A stretch of 5,777 nucleotides of DNA from positions 1 through 5,777 of the forward strand of contig DAOVOW010000149.1 of the NCBI GenBank assembly GCA_030629485.1, written 5' to 3'. Positions 1 to 5,130 of this stretch are shown here, piece after piece; position 1 is the stretch's first letter, and every line of letters begins with the position of its first letter. The notes beneath the pieces are model-generated. The model worked only from the letters and a program-made list of their open reading frames with translations. It ran no database searches and had not been told where the DNA came from. Source of the stretch: a bacterium. Lineage in GTDB: Bacteria > Zixibacteria > MSB-5A5 > GN15 > FEB-12. Both the position numbers and the translations under genes were made by a program.

Positions 1-188
1 GTCAGACAAGGGCGGCAGGTCACACAAATCCGCTCGCGTCCGCCGCGGCGGACCAGACCCGCCGCAACTATCTATGGTGACTTTTTCAACAAGCCCGATC
101 GCCGGCGTGTAGCCGGCCATCATCGGTCAACCCGCCTCCGATAGTGCCGATATCTGTTCATAGGTAGTCGCCCGCGGGCTTCTCAATA
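1..188. other. Gene-free region rich in inverted repeats
   Basis: No convincing coding sequence is visible. The plus-strand frames read arginine/proline-rich junk and stop at about 76, 110 and 144. The stretch holds a 16-base palindrome (38-53), a hairpin GCCGGC-GTGTA-GCCGGC (101-117), a 5-base inverted pair ATCGG/CCGAT (122-126 and 138-142), and a 10-base palindrome GCCCGCGGGC (170-179) just before the ribosome-binding site of the next gene. I cannot place a convincing sigma-70 promoter for that gene here. Confidence 0.5.
11..65. repeat. GC-rich nested inverted repeat, candidate dispersed palindromic element
   Basis: GTCCGCCGCGGCGGAC at 38-53 is a perfect 16-base palindrome. An alternative fold pairs GCGGCGG (45-51) with CCGCCGC (59-65) around a 7-base loop. 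Outer arms GGCGG (11-15) with CCGCC (59-63), and GGTC (18-21) with GACC (51-54), enclose the whole. The palindrome recurs with one base changed at 5388-5403 inside the repeat block of the SBBP-type gene. That supports a dispersed element over chance. No T-run follows directly, so it is not a clear intrinsic terminator. Confidence 0.4.
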
Positions 189-190
189 AT

Positions 191-194
191 GAGG
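191..194 (+). promoter_or_regulatory. Ribosome-binding site deciding the start at 201
   Basis: GAGG lies 6 bases before the ATG at 201. The more upstream in-frame ATG at 189 overlaps this site and has no purine-rich element at the right distance, so 201 is preferred. Confidence 0.6.
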
Positions 195-200
195 ACAGTC

Positions 201-776
201 ATGCCGTTATCAAAAGCTACCAAGTCCGCCGTCAACAAAGAACTCCTCCAAAAGGAGCCGCTGTTGGATGTGGCCGGGACTAAGGCCGTTCTGCTGGAAT
301 GGCTGGGCCAATGGAACCGACCGGACAATCCCGACAGTAACGACTGGATAGAATTAATTCAGGAGTTCCCGGCTGACCCCAGCGATAATGAGTTGACCTC
401 AGGGATGCGAGTGCGCCTCGCTGTCCGCCTCAACACCAAAGCGCATCGTTACCTGATAGCCATTCTTGAATCGCTTGATCCGAATAGCCGTGGTGTCGAC
501 TTCATCAGTGTCTACGTCAACTGGAAAGAGGACGAGTACCGTTTCCAGCAGGTAGTTGAAAGTAGCTATGCCGGTCACTTCGATGGCACGCTGAAGGCCA
601 AACACACTTTGTGGGCGCAGACCTTTCGCCGGAGAGAGTTACTCGATGCGCTCAACAGTTGCGCCGTAGCGATTCTGGGGCATGAGTTGATCGCGCCGCG
701 GACCGATGAAACGCTGGATACAGTTAAGCATCGTCCCGGTGAGATACCGAGTTTCCCCGAACCGCTTGATGATTAG
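201..776 (+). CDS. Hypothetical protein, 191 residues, family not recognised
   Basis: I do not recognise this family. Starting at 201 it reads MPLSKATKSAVNKELL and ends ...SFPEPLDD. There is no signal peptide and no membrane-spanning segment, so a soluble cytoplasmic protein is likely. The lysine-rich first 18 residues are followed by a mixed helix/strand region containing WLGQWNRPDNPDSNDW (about 35-50), a strand-like stretch MRVRLAVRL (about 69-77), VYVNWKEDEYRF (about 104-115), and a probable helix RRRELLDALNSCAVAILG near 144-161. The last 25 residues are proline-rich and acidic and look like a disordered tail. The protein has a single cysteine, in NSCAVA. Codon use looks ordinary for a moderately GC-rich genome and the frame is open throughout, which supports a real gene. 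It converges on the protease gene, with a palindromic element between the two stops. No function can be assigned. Confidence 0.7.
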   Translation: MPLSKATKSAVNKELLQKEPLLDVAGTKAVLLEWLGQWNRPDNPDSNDWIELIQEFPADPSDNELTSGMRVRLAVRLNTKAHRYLIAILESLDPNSRGVDFISVYVNWKEDEYRFQQVVESSYAGHFDGTLKAKHTLWAQTFRRRELLDALNSCAVAILGHELIAPRTDETLDTVKHRPGEIPSFPEPLDD

Positions 777-816
777 CTATCGCCCCATTTTCCCGTGCAA
801 CATCAGGCGTAGATCC

Positions 817-878
817 GTAGGGTGGGTCCGTCTTTGGACCCGCCTTTGTCGGCAGGTTTGAAGACAAACCTACCCTAC
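817..878. repeat. Cloverleaf-like palindromic element between convergent genes
   Basis: An outer stem GTAGGGT (817-823) pairs perfectly with ACCCTAC (872-878). Inside are two hairpins. GGTGGGTCC (821-829) pairs with GGACCCGCC (836-844), including one G-T wobble, around a 6-base loop. AGGTTTG (854-860) pairs perfectly with CAAACCT (865-871) around the tetraloop AAGA. The first hairpin shares three bases with the outer stem, so both can form fully only if it loses three pairs. The element fills the gap between the stops at 776 and 883. It could serve as a bidirectional transcription end or be a REP-type dispersed repeat. The first hairpin is followed by only TTT on the plus strand, so intrinsic termination would be weak. 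Confidence 0.6.
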
Positions 879-882
879 AAGA

Positions 883-3135
883 CTACGGACAGGCCGGCGG
901 CTCGGGACCGTTCGTGAACATGTAGTCGACCAGGTATACCAAGTCATCGATATCCACCTGCTTAAGCAGATCACCCATGAAATCGCCGTTGACGTTGGCT
1001 TCCTTCCAGCAGGTTGGTTCGTCGCCGCCGGAAAACATGTAATCGACCAGGTAGACCAGATCACTGATGTCTATGCGATCGTCCGGGTCGGCGTCGATGT
1101 TGCCCCGAATTCCCTGACAGCATTTGCGGTAAGCGATGAGTCCGTCCACGATGTCGGGCGCGTAAGCGGCCATCTCACCCTCAAAGTTCGGCAGGTAGTC
1201 CGTCGTGACTGAGGTGTAACCATCCAAACCGATGGTAACCTCCTCTCCCAGGGTGGCGCTGCCGTCGAGGCTGAAGAACAGCCGTAGCAACGGACCGTCA
1301 CCCGGCTCCAGATCGGGCGAGGTGCGGTAGGCCGAGGTCAACAGCATGATGGTGGTCCGTTTGGTTGAAGGCGAGAAATGAATATAGAAGGCTTCTTCAA
1401 AATACTCGGTGCGACAGCCGGCGGTCGAAAAGGAGTCAAGTACTACACTCAGAGTACCGAAGAATTTGACCGGTATAATTATCTTTCTGATCGGGATGGT
1501 ATTATTGCCGTATACTACAATCTCCATCGACTGGTTCGGGTTCTCGGTAATCAGGCTGTCCCCGACCAGAGTATCAGCCAGTATCGCTATGTAGCGTTTC
1601 CTGGTCGCCGTATAAGTATCGCCCTCCGCGTCGATTTGCACCGTGACATCATGAAGCCCCGGTTCCAGATAGGTGTGCGACGGTGACTGGATGAAGGCCG
1701 AGTCGCCGTCACCAAAATCCCAGAGCCACGAATCGACACTCAGCTTGGAGGTGGCGTCGAAATTGACATCCAAAGGCGCCCATCCCCAGGTAGTGTCGGC
1801 ATCGAAACTGAAAACAACCTCGGTCAGACCTTTGATGCAGAAATTGGCTGTCGGATTATCGAGGAAAAGATCCACCCAGTCGCCGCCGCTACGGTAGAAA
1901 CTCTCGCCCGGGTTGGAGTGAGAGATCACGGTAGTCCGATACGATGCGCCCAGCAGAACCGGTACGTCGGAAGTCCGGTCGTAGGCATGCCCGCCGGATG
2001 AAAGGGACAGGTATAGGCCCACTTCTCCGTCCGGTATAATCAGGGGGGCGGGCAGGTCGACTGTGTGCAGTCCGCTGTAATCGTAATGTCCGGACATAGT
2101 CGACAGCTCGTTAACCAACTCTCCGTTCTCGAATCCGCCGTATATCCGGACGGTGTAATCCACGTCATCTACTGCGGTGATGAAGTTCACCGCATGCAGG
2201 ATGCTCCCGTCGCCAACGTAATAGGCGTTGAACGCCTCGGTCACACCGGTCATGGTATCACGCCAGCCGTGATAGTCATGATAGAGCACCTTGTCATAGG
2301 CCATCGGTTCGACATTCTGGAACGAGACCGCGCCCATCTCCGGATGGTGACCGGCATGTTTGTCATAATATGAAATCCAGAAGTAGCCGTCGTAGCCCCA
2401 ACCGCTACCCCAGCTGTTTTTGACCAGCCAGGCGCCGGGATACGGCGCATGTGAGGTTTTGTTGTCGTCCCATCCGATGATGGCGACGGCATGATTAGGC
2501 TCTTCGGGTGTTTCCGGAGGTTGGTACTGAACGTAGCTACTCATAAAGCCGCCGACACAGAGACATGTGCCCATGACGCCTTCGGTCATAATCTTCTGTT
2601 TAATGATGTTGATATTACTGAGGTCCGCCCCGGCGTCAAACCACTCGATGTCGCGAGGATAGTAGTAATGCCAGTCGGGATTCGATCTGTCCGGTGGGAT
2701 GCTATACGACTGTCCATCTATGTCCCGCACCGCCCCCTCGCCGCGCGACATATAAGCCTCTGTGACGCGGTAGTCGCCCCCCTCATGGGGAATGAGTCCA
2801 CCGCTGCCGGGGGCATCGTCGTTGCAATGTGTATTGAAACCGTTCCACCAGTCGAGATGATACTCGGCCAGGTTCGGTTCGCCTGATTCTCCGGCTGCTG
2901 CCCAGTTGCCGGTCATGAGCAGGTTGCCCTCCATGGCCGCCATGGCTCCGTGTGTCCAGCAGGTACCGCCCGTCTGGCTCTTGACCGAGCTTACATAGTT
3001 CTGACCGCTGACATTTCGCAGGTCGAACGACGCGGGTGGGTCGGGGAGTTTCTTATCATCAGCCACGGCAGCAGTCAAGAGCACCGAGGCCAATACAAAG
3101 GCTATGAGAAGGGTGTGAGTTGGTTTGGTTCGCAT
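883..3135 (-). CDS. Secreted C1A (papain-family) cysteine protease with lectin-like, PKD, cohesin-like and dockerin-like domains
   Basis: This is an exported thiol peptidase of 750 residues, numbered here from the Met at 3135. Residues 1-25 form a Sec signal peptide (TLLIAFVLASVLL core, AVA cleavage site). The papain-type domain spans about 32-275. Its oxyanion Gln54 and catalytic Cys59 lie in SQTGGTCWTHGA, His215 in NHAVAIIGWDD, and Asn240 in VKNSWGSGWGYDGYF, so the catalytic set is complete. Only about 10 residues separate the signal peptide from the catalytic domain, so the usual inhibitory propeptide is missing. A lectin-like domain of the kind that follows bacterial C1A peptidases spans about 284-436. 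A PKD domain spans about 439-517 (WLWDFGDGDSA). A cohesin-like beta-sandwich follows to about 652. The C-terminus carries two dockerin-like repeats, each with LVYLVDYMF, framed by CC at 672-673 and CP at the end. The start at 3135 is chosen over 3183 because it has a good ribosome-binding site and begins directly at the signal peptide. The substrate is unknown; surface or secreted protein turnover is likely. Confidence 0.92.
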   Translation of the reverse strand: MRTKPTHTLLIAFVLASVLLTAAVADDKKLPDPPASFDLRNVSGQNYVSSVKSQTGGTCWTHGAMAAMEGNLLMTGNWAAAGESGEPNLAEYHLDWWNGFNTHCNDDAPGSGGLIPHEGGDYRVTEAYMSRGEGAVRDIDGQSYSIPPDRSNPDWHYYYPRDIEWFDAGADLSNINIIKQKIMTEGVMGTCLCVGGFMSSYVQYQPPETPEEPNHAVAIIGWDDNKTSHAPYPGAWLVKNSWGSGWGYDGYFWISYYDKHAGHHPEMGAVSFQNVEPMAYDKVLYHDYHGWRDTMTGVTEAFNAYYVGDGSILHAVNFITAVDDVDYTVRIYGGFENGELVNELSTMSGHYDYSGLHTVDLPAPLIIPDGEVGLYLSLSSGGHAYDRTSDVPVLLGASYRTTVISHSNPGESFYRSGGDWVDLFLDNPTANFCIKGLTEVVFSFDADTTWGWAPLDVNFDATSKLSVDSWLWDFGDGDSAFIQSPSHTYLEPGLHDVTVQIDAEGDTYTATRKRYIAILADTLVGDSLITENPNQSMEIVVYGNNTIPIRKIIIPVKFFGTLSVVLDSFSTAGCRTEYFEEAFYIHFSPSTKRTTIMLLTSAYRTSPDLEPGDGPLLRLFFSLDGSATLGEEVTIGLDGYTSVTTDYLPNFEGEMAAYAPDIVDGLIAYRKCCQGIRGNIDADPDDRIDISDLVYLVDYMFSGGDEPTCWKEANVNGDFMGDLLKQVDIDDLVYLVDYMFTNGPEPPACP

Positions 3136-3140
3136 GAAAT

Positions 3141-3145
3141 ACCTC
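3141..3145 (-). promoter_or_regulatory. Ribosome-binding site of the protease gene
   Basis: GAGGT on the minus strand ends 5 bases before the ATG at 3135. It lies inside the longer reading frame that begins at 3183, which supports 3135 as the true start. Confidence 0.7.
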
Positions 3146-3162
3146 ATGTGAAAACAATCTAT

Positions 3163-3168
3163 ATTATA
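3163..3168 (-). promoter_or_regulatory. Candidate -10 box for the protease gene
   Basis: The minus strand reads a perfect TATAAT in an AT-rich stretch (3151-3180) that contrasts with the GC-rich surroundings. The expected transcript start is near 3156, giving a leader of about 20 bases that carries the ribosome-binding site. No good -35 hexamer lies 16-18 bases upstream (GGAGCG or TGGAGC), so an activator or a strong -10 dependence is possible. Confidence 0.5.
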
Positions 3169-3183
3169 ACAAATATAACTCAT

Positions 3184-3312
3184 GACGCTCCATTATCCAA
3201 GGTAATTGGAGGTTGTAGAACCAGCTTGCTGGCGCCGGACGATCGCAGGCTGAAATCACGGTACCCTTAAGGGCGAGGCGGCCGAAAGCCGATAAACAAG
3301 CTTACTTGTCAG
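3184..3312. other. Intergenic region between tRNA-Leu and the protease gene
   Basis: No gene is seen. Possible structures in the tRNA 3' trailer are ACAAG-CTTA-CTTGT (3296-3309), CGGC-CGAAA-GCCG (3279-3291) and the palindrome CCCTTAAGGG (3264-3273). None is followed by a T-run on the minus strand, so a tRNA terminator cannot be assigned with confidence. Confidence 0.35.
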
Positions 3313-3396
3313 TGCCGGAGGCCGGAATCGAACCGGCATGGTATTGCTACCGGGGGATTTTGAGTCCCCTGCGTCTACCAATTTCACCACTCCGGC
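3313..3396 (-). tRNA. tRNA-Leu (anticodon CAA, reads UUG)
   Basis: This is an 84-base class II tRNA. The acceptor stem is GCCGGAG (3396-3390) with CTCCGGC (3320-3314), followed by discriminator A at 3313. The D arm is GTG-AAATTGGTAGA-CGC, with one wobble pair. The anticodon stem is GGGGA/TCCCC with loop CTCAAAA, placing CAA at 3362-3360. The long variable arm contains the hairpin GGTA-GCAA-TACC, and the T arm is GCCGG-TTCGATT-CCGGC. The variable arm and the A discriminator both fit leucine. CCA is not encoded: the next bases are CTG, so it must be added after transcription. Confidence 0.96.
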
Positions 3397-3439
3397 ACGC
3401 GCTGGCAAACAAGCACATGCCATACGCAAATGCGAGGCG

Positions 3440-3468
3440 AAGATATGTCGTAAGTCGTGAAAAGTAAA
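3440..3468 (-). promoter_or_regulatory. Candidate sigma-70-type promoter of tRNA-Leu
   Basis: The minus strand reads TTTACT (3468-3463), a 17-base spacer, then TATCTT (3445-3440). Each hexamer matches 4 of 6 consensus positions and the spacing is optimal. Transcription would start near 3433, leaving a 5' leader of about 37 bases for RNase P to remove. Confidence 0.4.
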
Positions 3469-3509
3469 GTCCTTAGTGCCTGCTCGTTTCAGAGCACCGA
3501 AGTCCTTAT

Positions 3510-4265
3510 TTACGGCGCCACGCAGACTCTTTCCTCGGTCTGCTGCTCGTCCAGGAAGTGGATAATAAGATGCATGATGATAACAGCATCCTGTTCTGAC
3601 ACATTCTTCAATCTGTATCCTGACTCGTACCAGCCTTTGTCCTCGTTTTTCTTACACCACATGCACTCGGCATCAAATACAAGATAATCGCGTTGGAAAA
3701 TCTTCTTCGGTAGTTCCGCCCTGCAACGAAGTATACTGCCTTTATCAACTGGCTCCATAGTGGTCAACATGGCGCCCTCCATCGTCAGATTCGCCAACCC
3801 ACCAATGTGTCGGGAAGTACGCTGGTCGCGGACGGGAAAGAAGTCTTTGGCCACGAATCTTGGGTGATTCCGTCGGTTTTTCATGGAAACCGTCCTGACC
3901 TCACCGGGGCTGGGGATTTCCCATTCTCCGAGCCTGAACCTAAGAATCAAATAGGAAAGCATTTCTTCGTTCTCTTGGGACACATTCTGCAGCGCATAGC
4001 CAGACTCCCACCAACCTGTCTTTACGTTCTTTCTACACCAACGGCATTCAGCGTCGAATATAACCTCGTTACGGTCCATGATCGGTCGCGTCAACTCTAC
4101 TCGACACCGGAAGGCAATCAACCTCTGGACAGGTTCCTGGGTGATGAACATAGCTCCTTCGGAGGACAGGTTGGCCAGCCCTCCGATATGCTTATCAGAT
4201 TCTCGGTCGAATACCATCAGGTAGTCTTGCGTCTTATGCCTTTTGTGTTTTCGTTGTTCTGTCAT
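3510..4265 (-). CDS. Tandem two-domain PilZ protein (candidate c-di-GMP receptor)
   Basis: This 251-residue protein has two PilZ-like domains and no enzymatic or membrane segment, so it is probably a cytoplasmic cyclic di-GMP effector. Domain 1 (about 1-115) has RKHKR at 5-9 and N32-L-S-S-E-G37, matching the PilZ ligand motifs RxxxR and (D/N)xSxxG. Domain 2 (about 128-240) has RNHPR at 132-136 and N159-L-T-M-E-G164, where Thr replaces the usual Ser. Both domains carry FDAEC-x-WC (Cys74/Cys77 and Cys201/Cys204) followed by GW(W/Y)ESGY, the strand that closes the PilZ barrel. The ribosome-binding site GAGAGGG lies 5 bases before the ATG. The single-domain paralogue lies 136 bases upstream on the same strand, so co-transcription is plausible. 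The linker at about 118-131 contains an internal Met128 that aligns with the start of the paralogue. PilZ proteins commonly control motility, adhesion or exopolysaccharide; the target here cannot be read from the sequence. Confidence 0.88.
   Translation of the reverse strand: MTEQRKHKRHKTQDYLMVFDRESDKHIGGLANLSSEGAMFITQEPVQRLIAFRCRVELTRPIMDRNEVIFDAECRWCRKNVKTGWWESGYALQNVSQENEEMLSYLILRFRLGEWEIPSPGEVRTVSMKNRRNHPRFVAKDFFPVRDQRTSRHIGGLANLTMEGAMLTTMEPVDKGSILRCRAELPKKIFQRDYLVFDAECMWCKKNEDKGWYESGYRLKNVSEQDAVIIMHLIIHFLDEQQTEERVCVAP
3882..3896 (-). promoter_or_regulatory. Internal ribosome-binding site and start-like sequence in the PilZ linker
   Basis: The minus strand reads AGGACGGTTTCCATG, matching 12 of 15 bases of AGGAAGGTTCCTATG at the start of the neighbouring single-domain PilZ gene (4803-4789). 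The ATG encodes Met128 of the two-domain protein. It looks like a relic start from before gene fusion and could still drive a 124-residue second product. Confidence 0.5.
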
Positions 4266-4356
4266 AAGGACCCTCTCGCTGGATTACGGTTCACAGAGCA
4301 CATGCACAGTATTGATCGACGATCTCGGGTGTCTTCATTAGGCCGGTTGTTTTCAC

Positions 4357-4384
4357 CATCCCCATTGTCGCCGACGAGGGGATG
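4357..4384. repeat. Hairpin in the gap between the two PilZ genes
   Basis: CATCCCC (4357-4363) pairs perfectly with GGGGATG (4378-4384) around a 14-base loop. It lies in the 136-base gap (4266-4401) together with GATCG-A-CGATC (4314-4324). A further short hairpin GCCTG-GAACT-CAGGC (4393-4407) spans the stop codon of the upstream PilZ gene. No T-run follows on the minus strand. These structures may attenuate or stabilise the transcript, or mean nothing. Confidence 0.3.
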
Positions 4385-4401
4385 TGGAGCACGCCTGGAA
4401 C

Positions 4402-4791
4402 TCAGGCATCAACTGCCGTAGTGCCCTTATGGTGTTCTTCCTCCACCATTGCGTGAATCATCAACCGCTGCGTCAAGTGGGCGATGATCTTCATGTCTTC
4501 GTCAGAGACGTTTTTTAACTCGTGGCCGGACTCGTACCACCCCGTAGCCTTGTTTGCCTTGCACCATCGACACTCAGCGTCGAAAGCAACCTGATCGCAT
4601 TCAAGAATCGGCTCCGGCAATTCTACCTTGTACCGATGGATACTGAACGCTTTGACGGGTTTCCTGGTTATCAACATGAGCCCTGATGTTGTGATGTTGG
4701 CCAGCCCGCCTACGATGCCGTTTGAATCTCTGTCGAGAACCGCGTAGTAGTCGTCGACCGGGTTTCTCTTTCGTTTCCTTCGTTCTGCCAT
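4402..4791 (-). CDS. Single-domain PilZ protein, paralogue of the downstream tandem PilZ
   Basis: This 129-residue protein is one PilZ-like domain. It begins MAERRKRKRN, giving RKRKR at 5-9 for the RxxxR motif, followed by GGLANITTSG with N32-I-T-T-S-G37 in place of (D/N)xSxxG. Thr sits where most PilZ proteins have Ser. FDAECRWCKAN (Cys74 and Cys77) and GWYESGHELKNVS match both domains of the neighbouring protein closely, so the three domains are clearly paralogous. The C-terminus is short and polar (EEEHHKG). There is no signal peptide or membrane segment. The start is set by AGGAAGG (4803-4797), 5 bases before the ATG. It lies upstream of the tandem gene on the same strand and could share its transcript. 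A cyclic di-GMP sensor or adaptor is likely; loss of the Ser hydroxyl position's methyl-free form may alter ligand affinity, but Thr could still bind. Confidence 0.85.
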   Translation of the reverse strand: MAERRKRKRNPVDDYYAVLDRDSNGIVGGLANITTSGLMLITRKPVKAFSIHRYKVELPEPILECDQVAFDAECRWCKANKATGWYESGHELKNVSDEDMKIIAHLTQRLMIHAMVEEEHHKGTTAVDA

Positions 4792-4836
4792 AGGAACCTT
4801 CCTGCCGTTTTACGATCACAGAAACAGCTATCCACT

Positions 4837-4844
4837 TTATCGGC
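4837..4844 (-). promoter_or_regulatory. Candidate sigma-28 (FliA-type) -10 element upstream of the PilZ genes
   Basis: The minus strand reads GCCGATAA, identical to the flagellar sigma-28 -10 consensus, about 46 bases before the PilZ start. The matching -35 (TAAA-like) is poor: CAAG lies 15 bases upstream. The same octamer also occurs at 3288-3295 on the plus strand with no gene after it, so chance is possible. Confidence 0.3.
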
Positions 4845-4860
4845 ACCTGGCACTGGTGCC
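4842..4860. repeat. Inverted repeat overlapping the candidate PilZ promoter
   Basis: GGCACC (4842-4847) pairs perfectly with GGTGCC (4855-4860) around a 7-base loop. A second register, GGCAC-TG-GTGCC (4849-4860), is also possible. It covers the spacer of the candidate promoter and could be an operator or a hairpin. Confidence 0.35.
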
Positions 4861-4931
4861 TTGAGGAACGGATGGGGGTGTTGAGGGTAAGGCGCCTGAT
4901 CGAGAGTCAGGAGAGTAAAAAGTCTTGGTAC

Positions 4932-4958
4932 CCCACCTAAAGCCCCGCGACAGGTGGG
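4932..4958. repeat. Hairpin adjoining the dispersed repeat
   Basis: CCCACCT (4932-4938) pairs perfectly with AGGTGGG (4952-4958) around a 13-base GC-rich loop. It directly precedes the GAGCGSAGTCGA-type repeat and may be part of the same composite dispersed element. Confidence 0.4.
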
Positions 4959-4967
4959 TTCTTCTCT

Positions 4968-5029
4968 GTCACCCCGAGCGCAGTCGAGGGGCGAGCGCAG
5001 TCGAAGCGTGAGCCAGCGGGAGAAACACC
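4968..5029. repeat. Intergenic copy of the GAGCGSAGTCGA dispersed repeat
   Basis: The first 20 bases, gtcaccccgagcgcagtcga (4968-4987), are identical to 5458-5477 inside the downstream gene. CGAGCGCAGTCGA occurs twice here (4975-4987 and 4992-5004) with a 17-base period. The copy closes with GAGAAACACC (5020-5029), and the block inside the gene also contains GAGAAACA (5438-5445 and 5483-5490). This is a non-coding copy of a short dispersed repeat family. Confidence 0.75.
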
Positions 5030-5058
5030 TTGGAACACGGGCCAATTCGTCGTATATT
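5030..5058 (+). promoter_or_regulatory. Candidate sigma-70-type promoter of the SBBP-type gene
   Basis: TTGGAA (5030-5035), a 17-base spacer, then TATATT (5053-5058) match 4 of 6 and 5 of 6 consensus positions at optimal spacing. Transcription would start near 5065, giving a leader of about 66 bases. The -35 directly abuts the end of the dispersed repeat. Confidence 0.5.
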
Positions 5059-5070
5059 ACCCTTGTGCTA

Positions 5071-5093
5071 CAGAACTCCCAGGGCGGGTTCTG
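5071..5093 (+). promoter_or_regulatory. Hairpin in the predicted 5' leader of the SBBP-type gene
   Basis: CAGAACTC (5071-5078) pairs with GGGTTCTG (5086-5093) with one wobble around a 7-base loop. It sits just after the predicted transcript start and about 30 bases before the ribosome-binding site. It could stabilise the mRNA; no known riboswitch class is recognised. Confidence 0.35.
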
Positions 5094-5130
5094 ACTATTA
5101 CGAATATAAAGACCTTCTTGCGGAGGAATC

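Noticed and set aside
79..95. Possible insertion-sequence end ACTTTTTCAACAAGCCC
   Set aside because: No matching inverted end, target duplication or transposase is visible, so a mobile element is not called.
189..200. Upstream start of the first gene at 189
   Set aside because: The ribosome-binding site GAGG overlaps this codon and fits the ATG at 201 instead.
3136..3183. Upstream start of the protease at 3183
   Set aside because: It would add 16 residues before the signal peptide and place the -10 box and ribosome-binding site inside the coding region.
1378..3270. Several plus-strand open frames of 74-131 residues opposite the protease
   Set aside because: They are shadows of a protease gene with a full catalytic set and recognisable domains; none resembles a protein family.
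3288..3295. GCCGATAA (sigma-28-like -10) on the plus strand
   Set aside because: No plus-strand gene follows it and it lies in the tRNA trailer region.
3312..3398. Alternative tRNA boundaries with stem GTGCCGG/CCGGCAC
   Set aside because: That register shifts the conserved T8 and discriminator positions and gives a U discriminator. The GCCGGAG/CTCCGGC register gives a standard leucine tRNA with A73.
3807..4421. Plus-strand open frame of 204 residues opposite the tandem PilZ gene (and 3457-3687)
   Set aside because: Antisense shadow; the minus-strand frame has PilZ motifs, a paralogue and a good ribosome-binding site.
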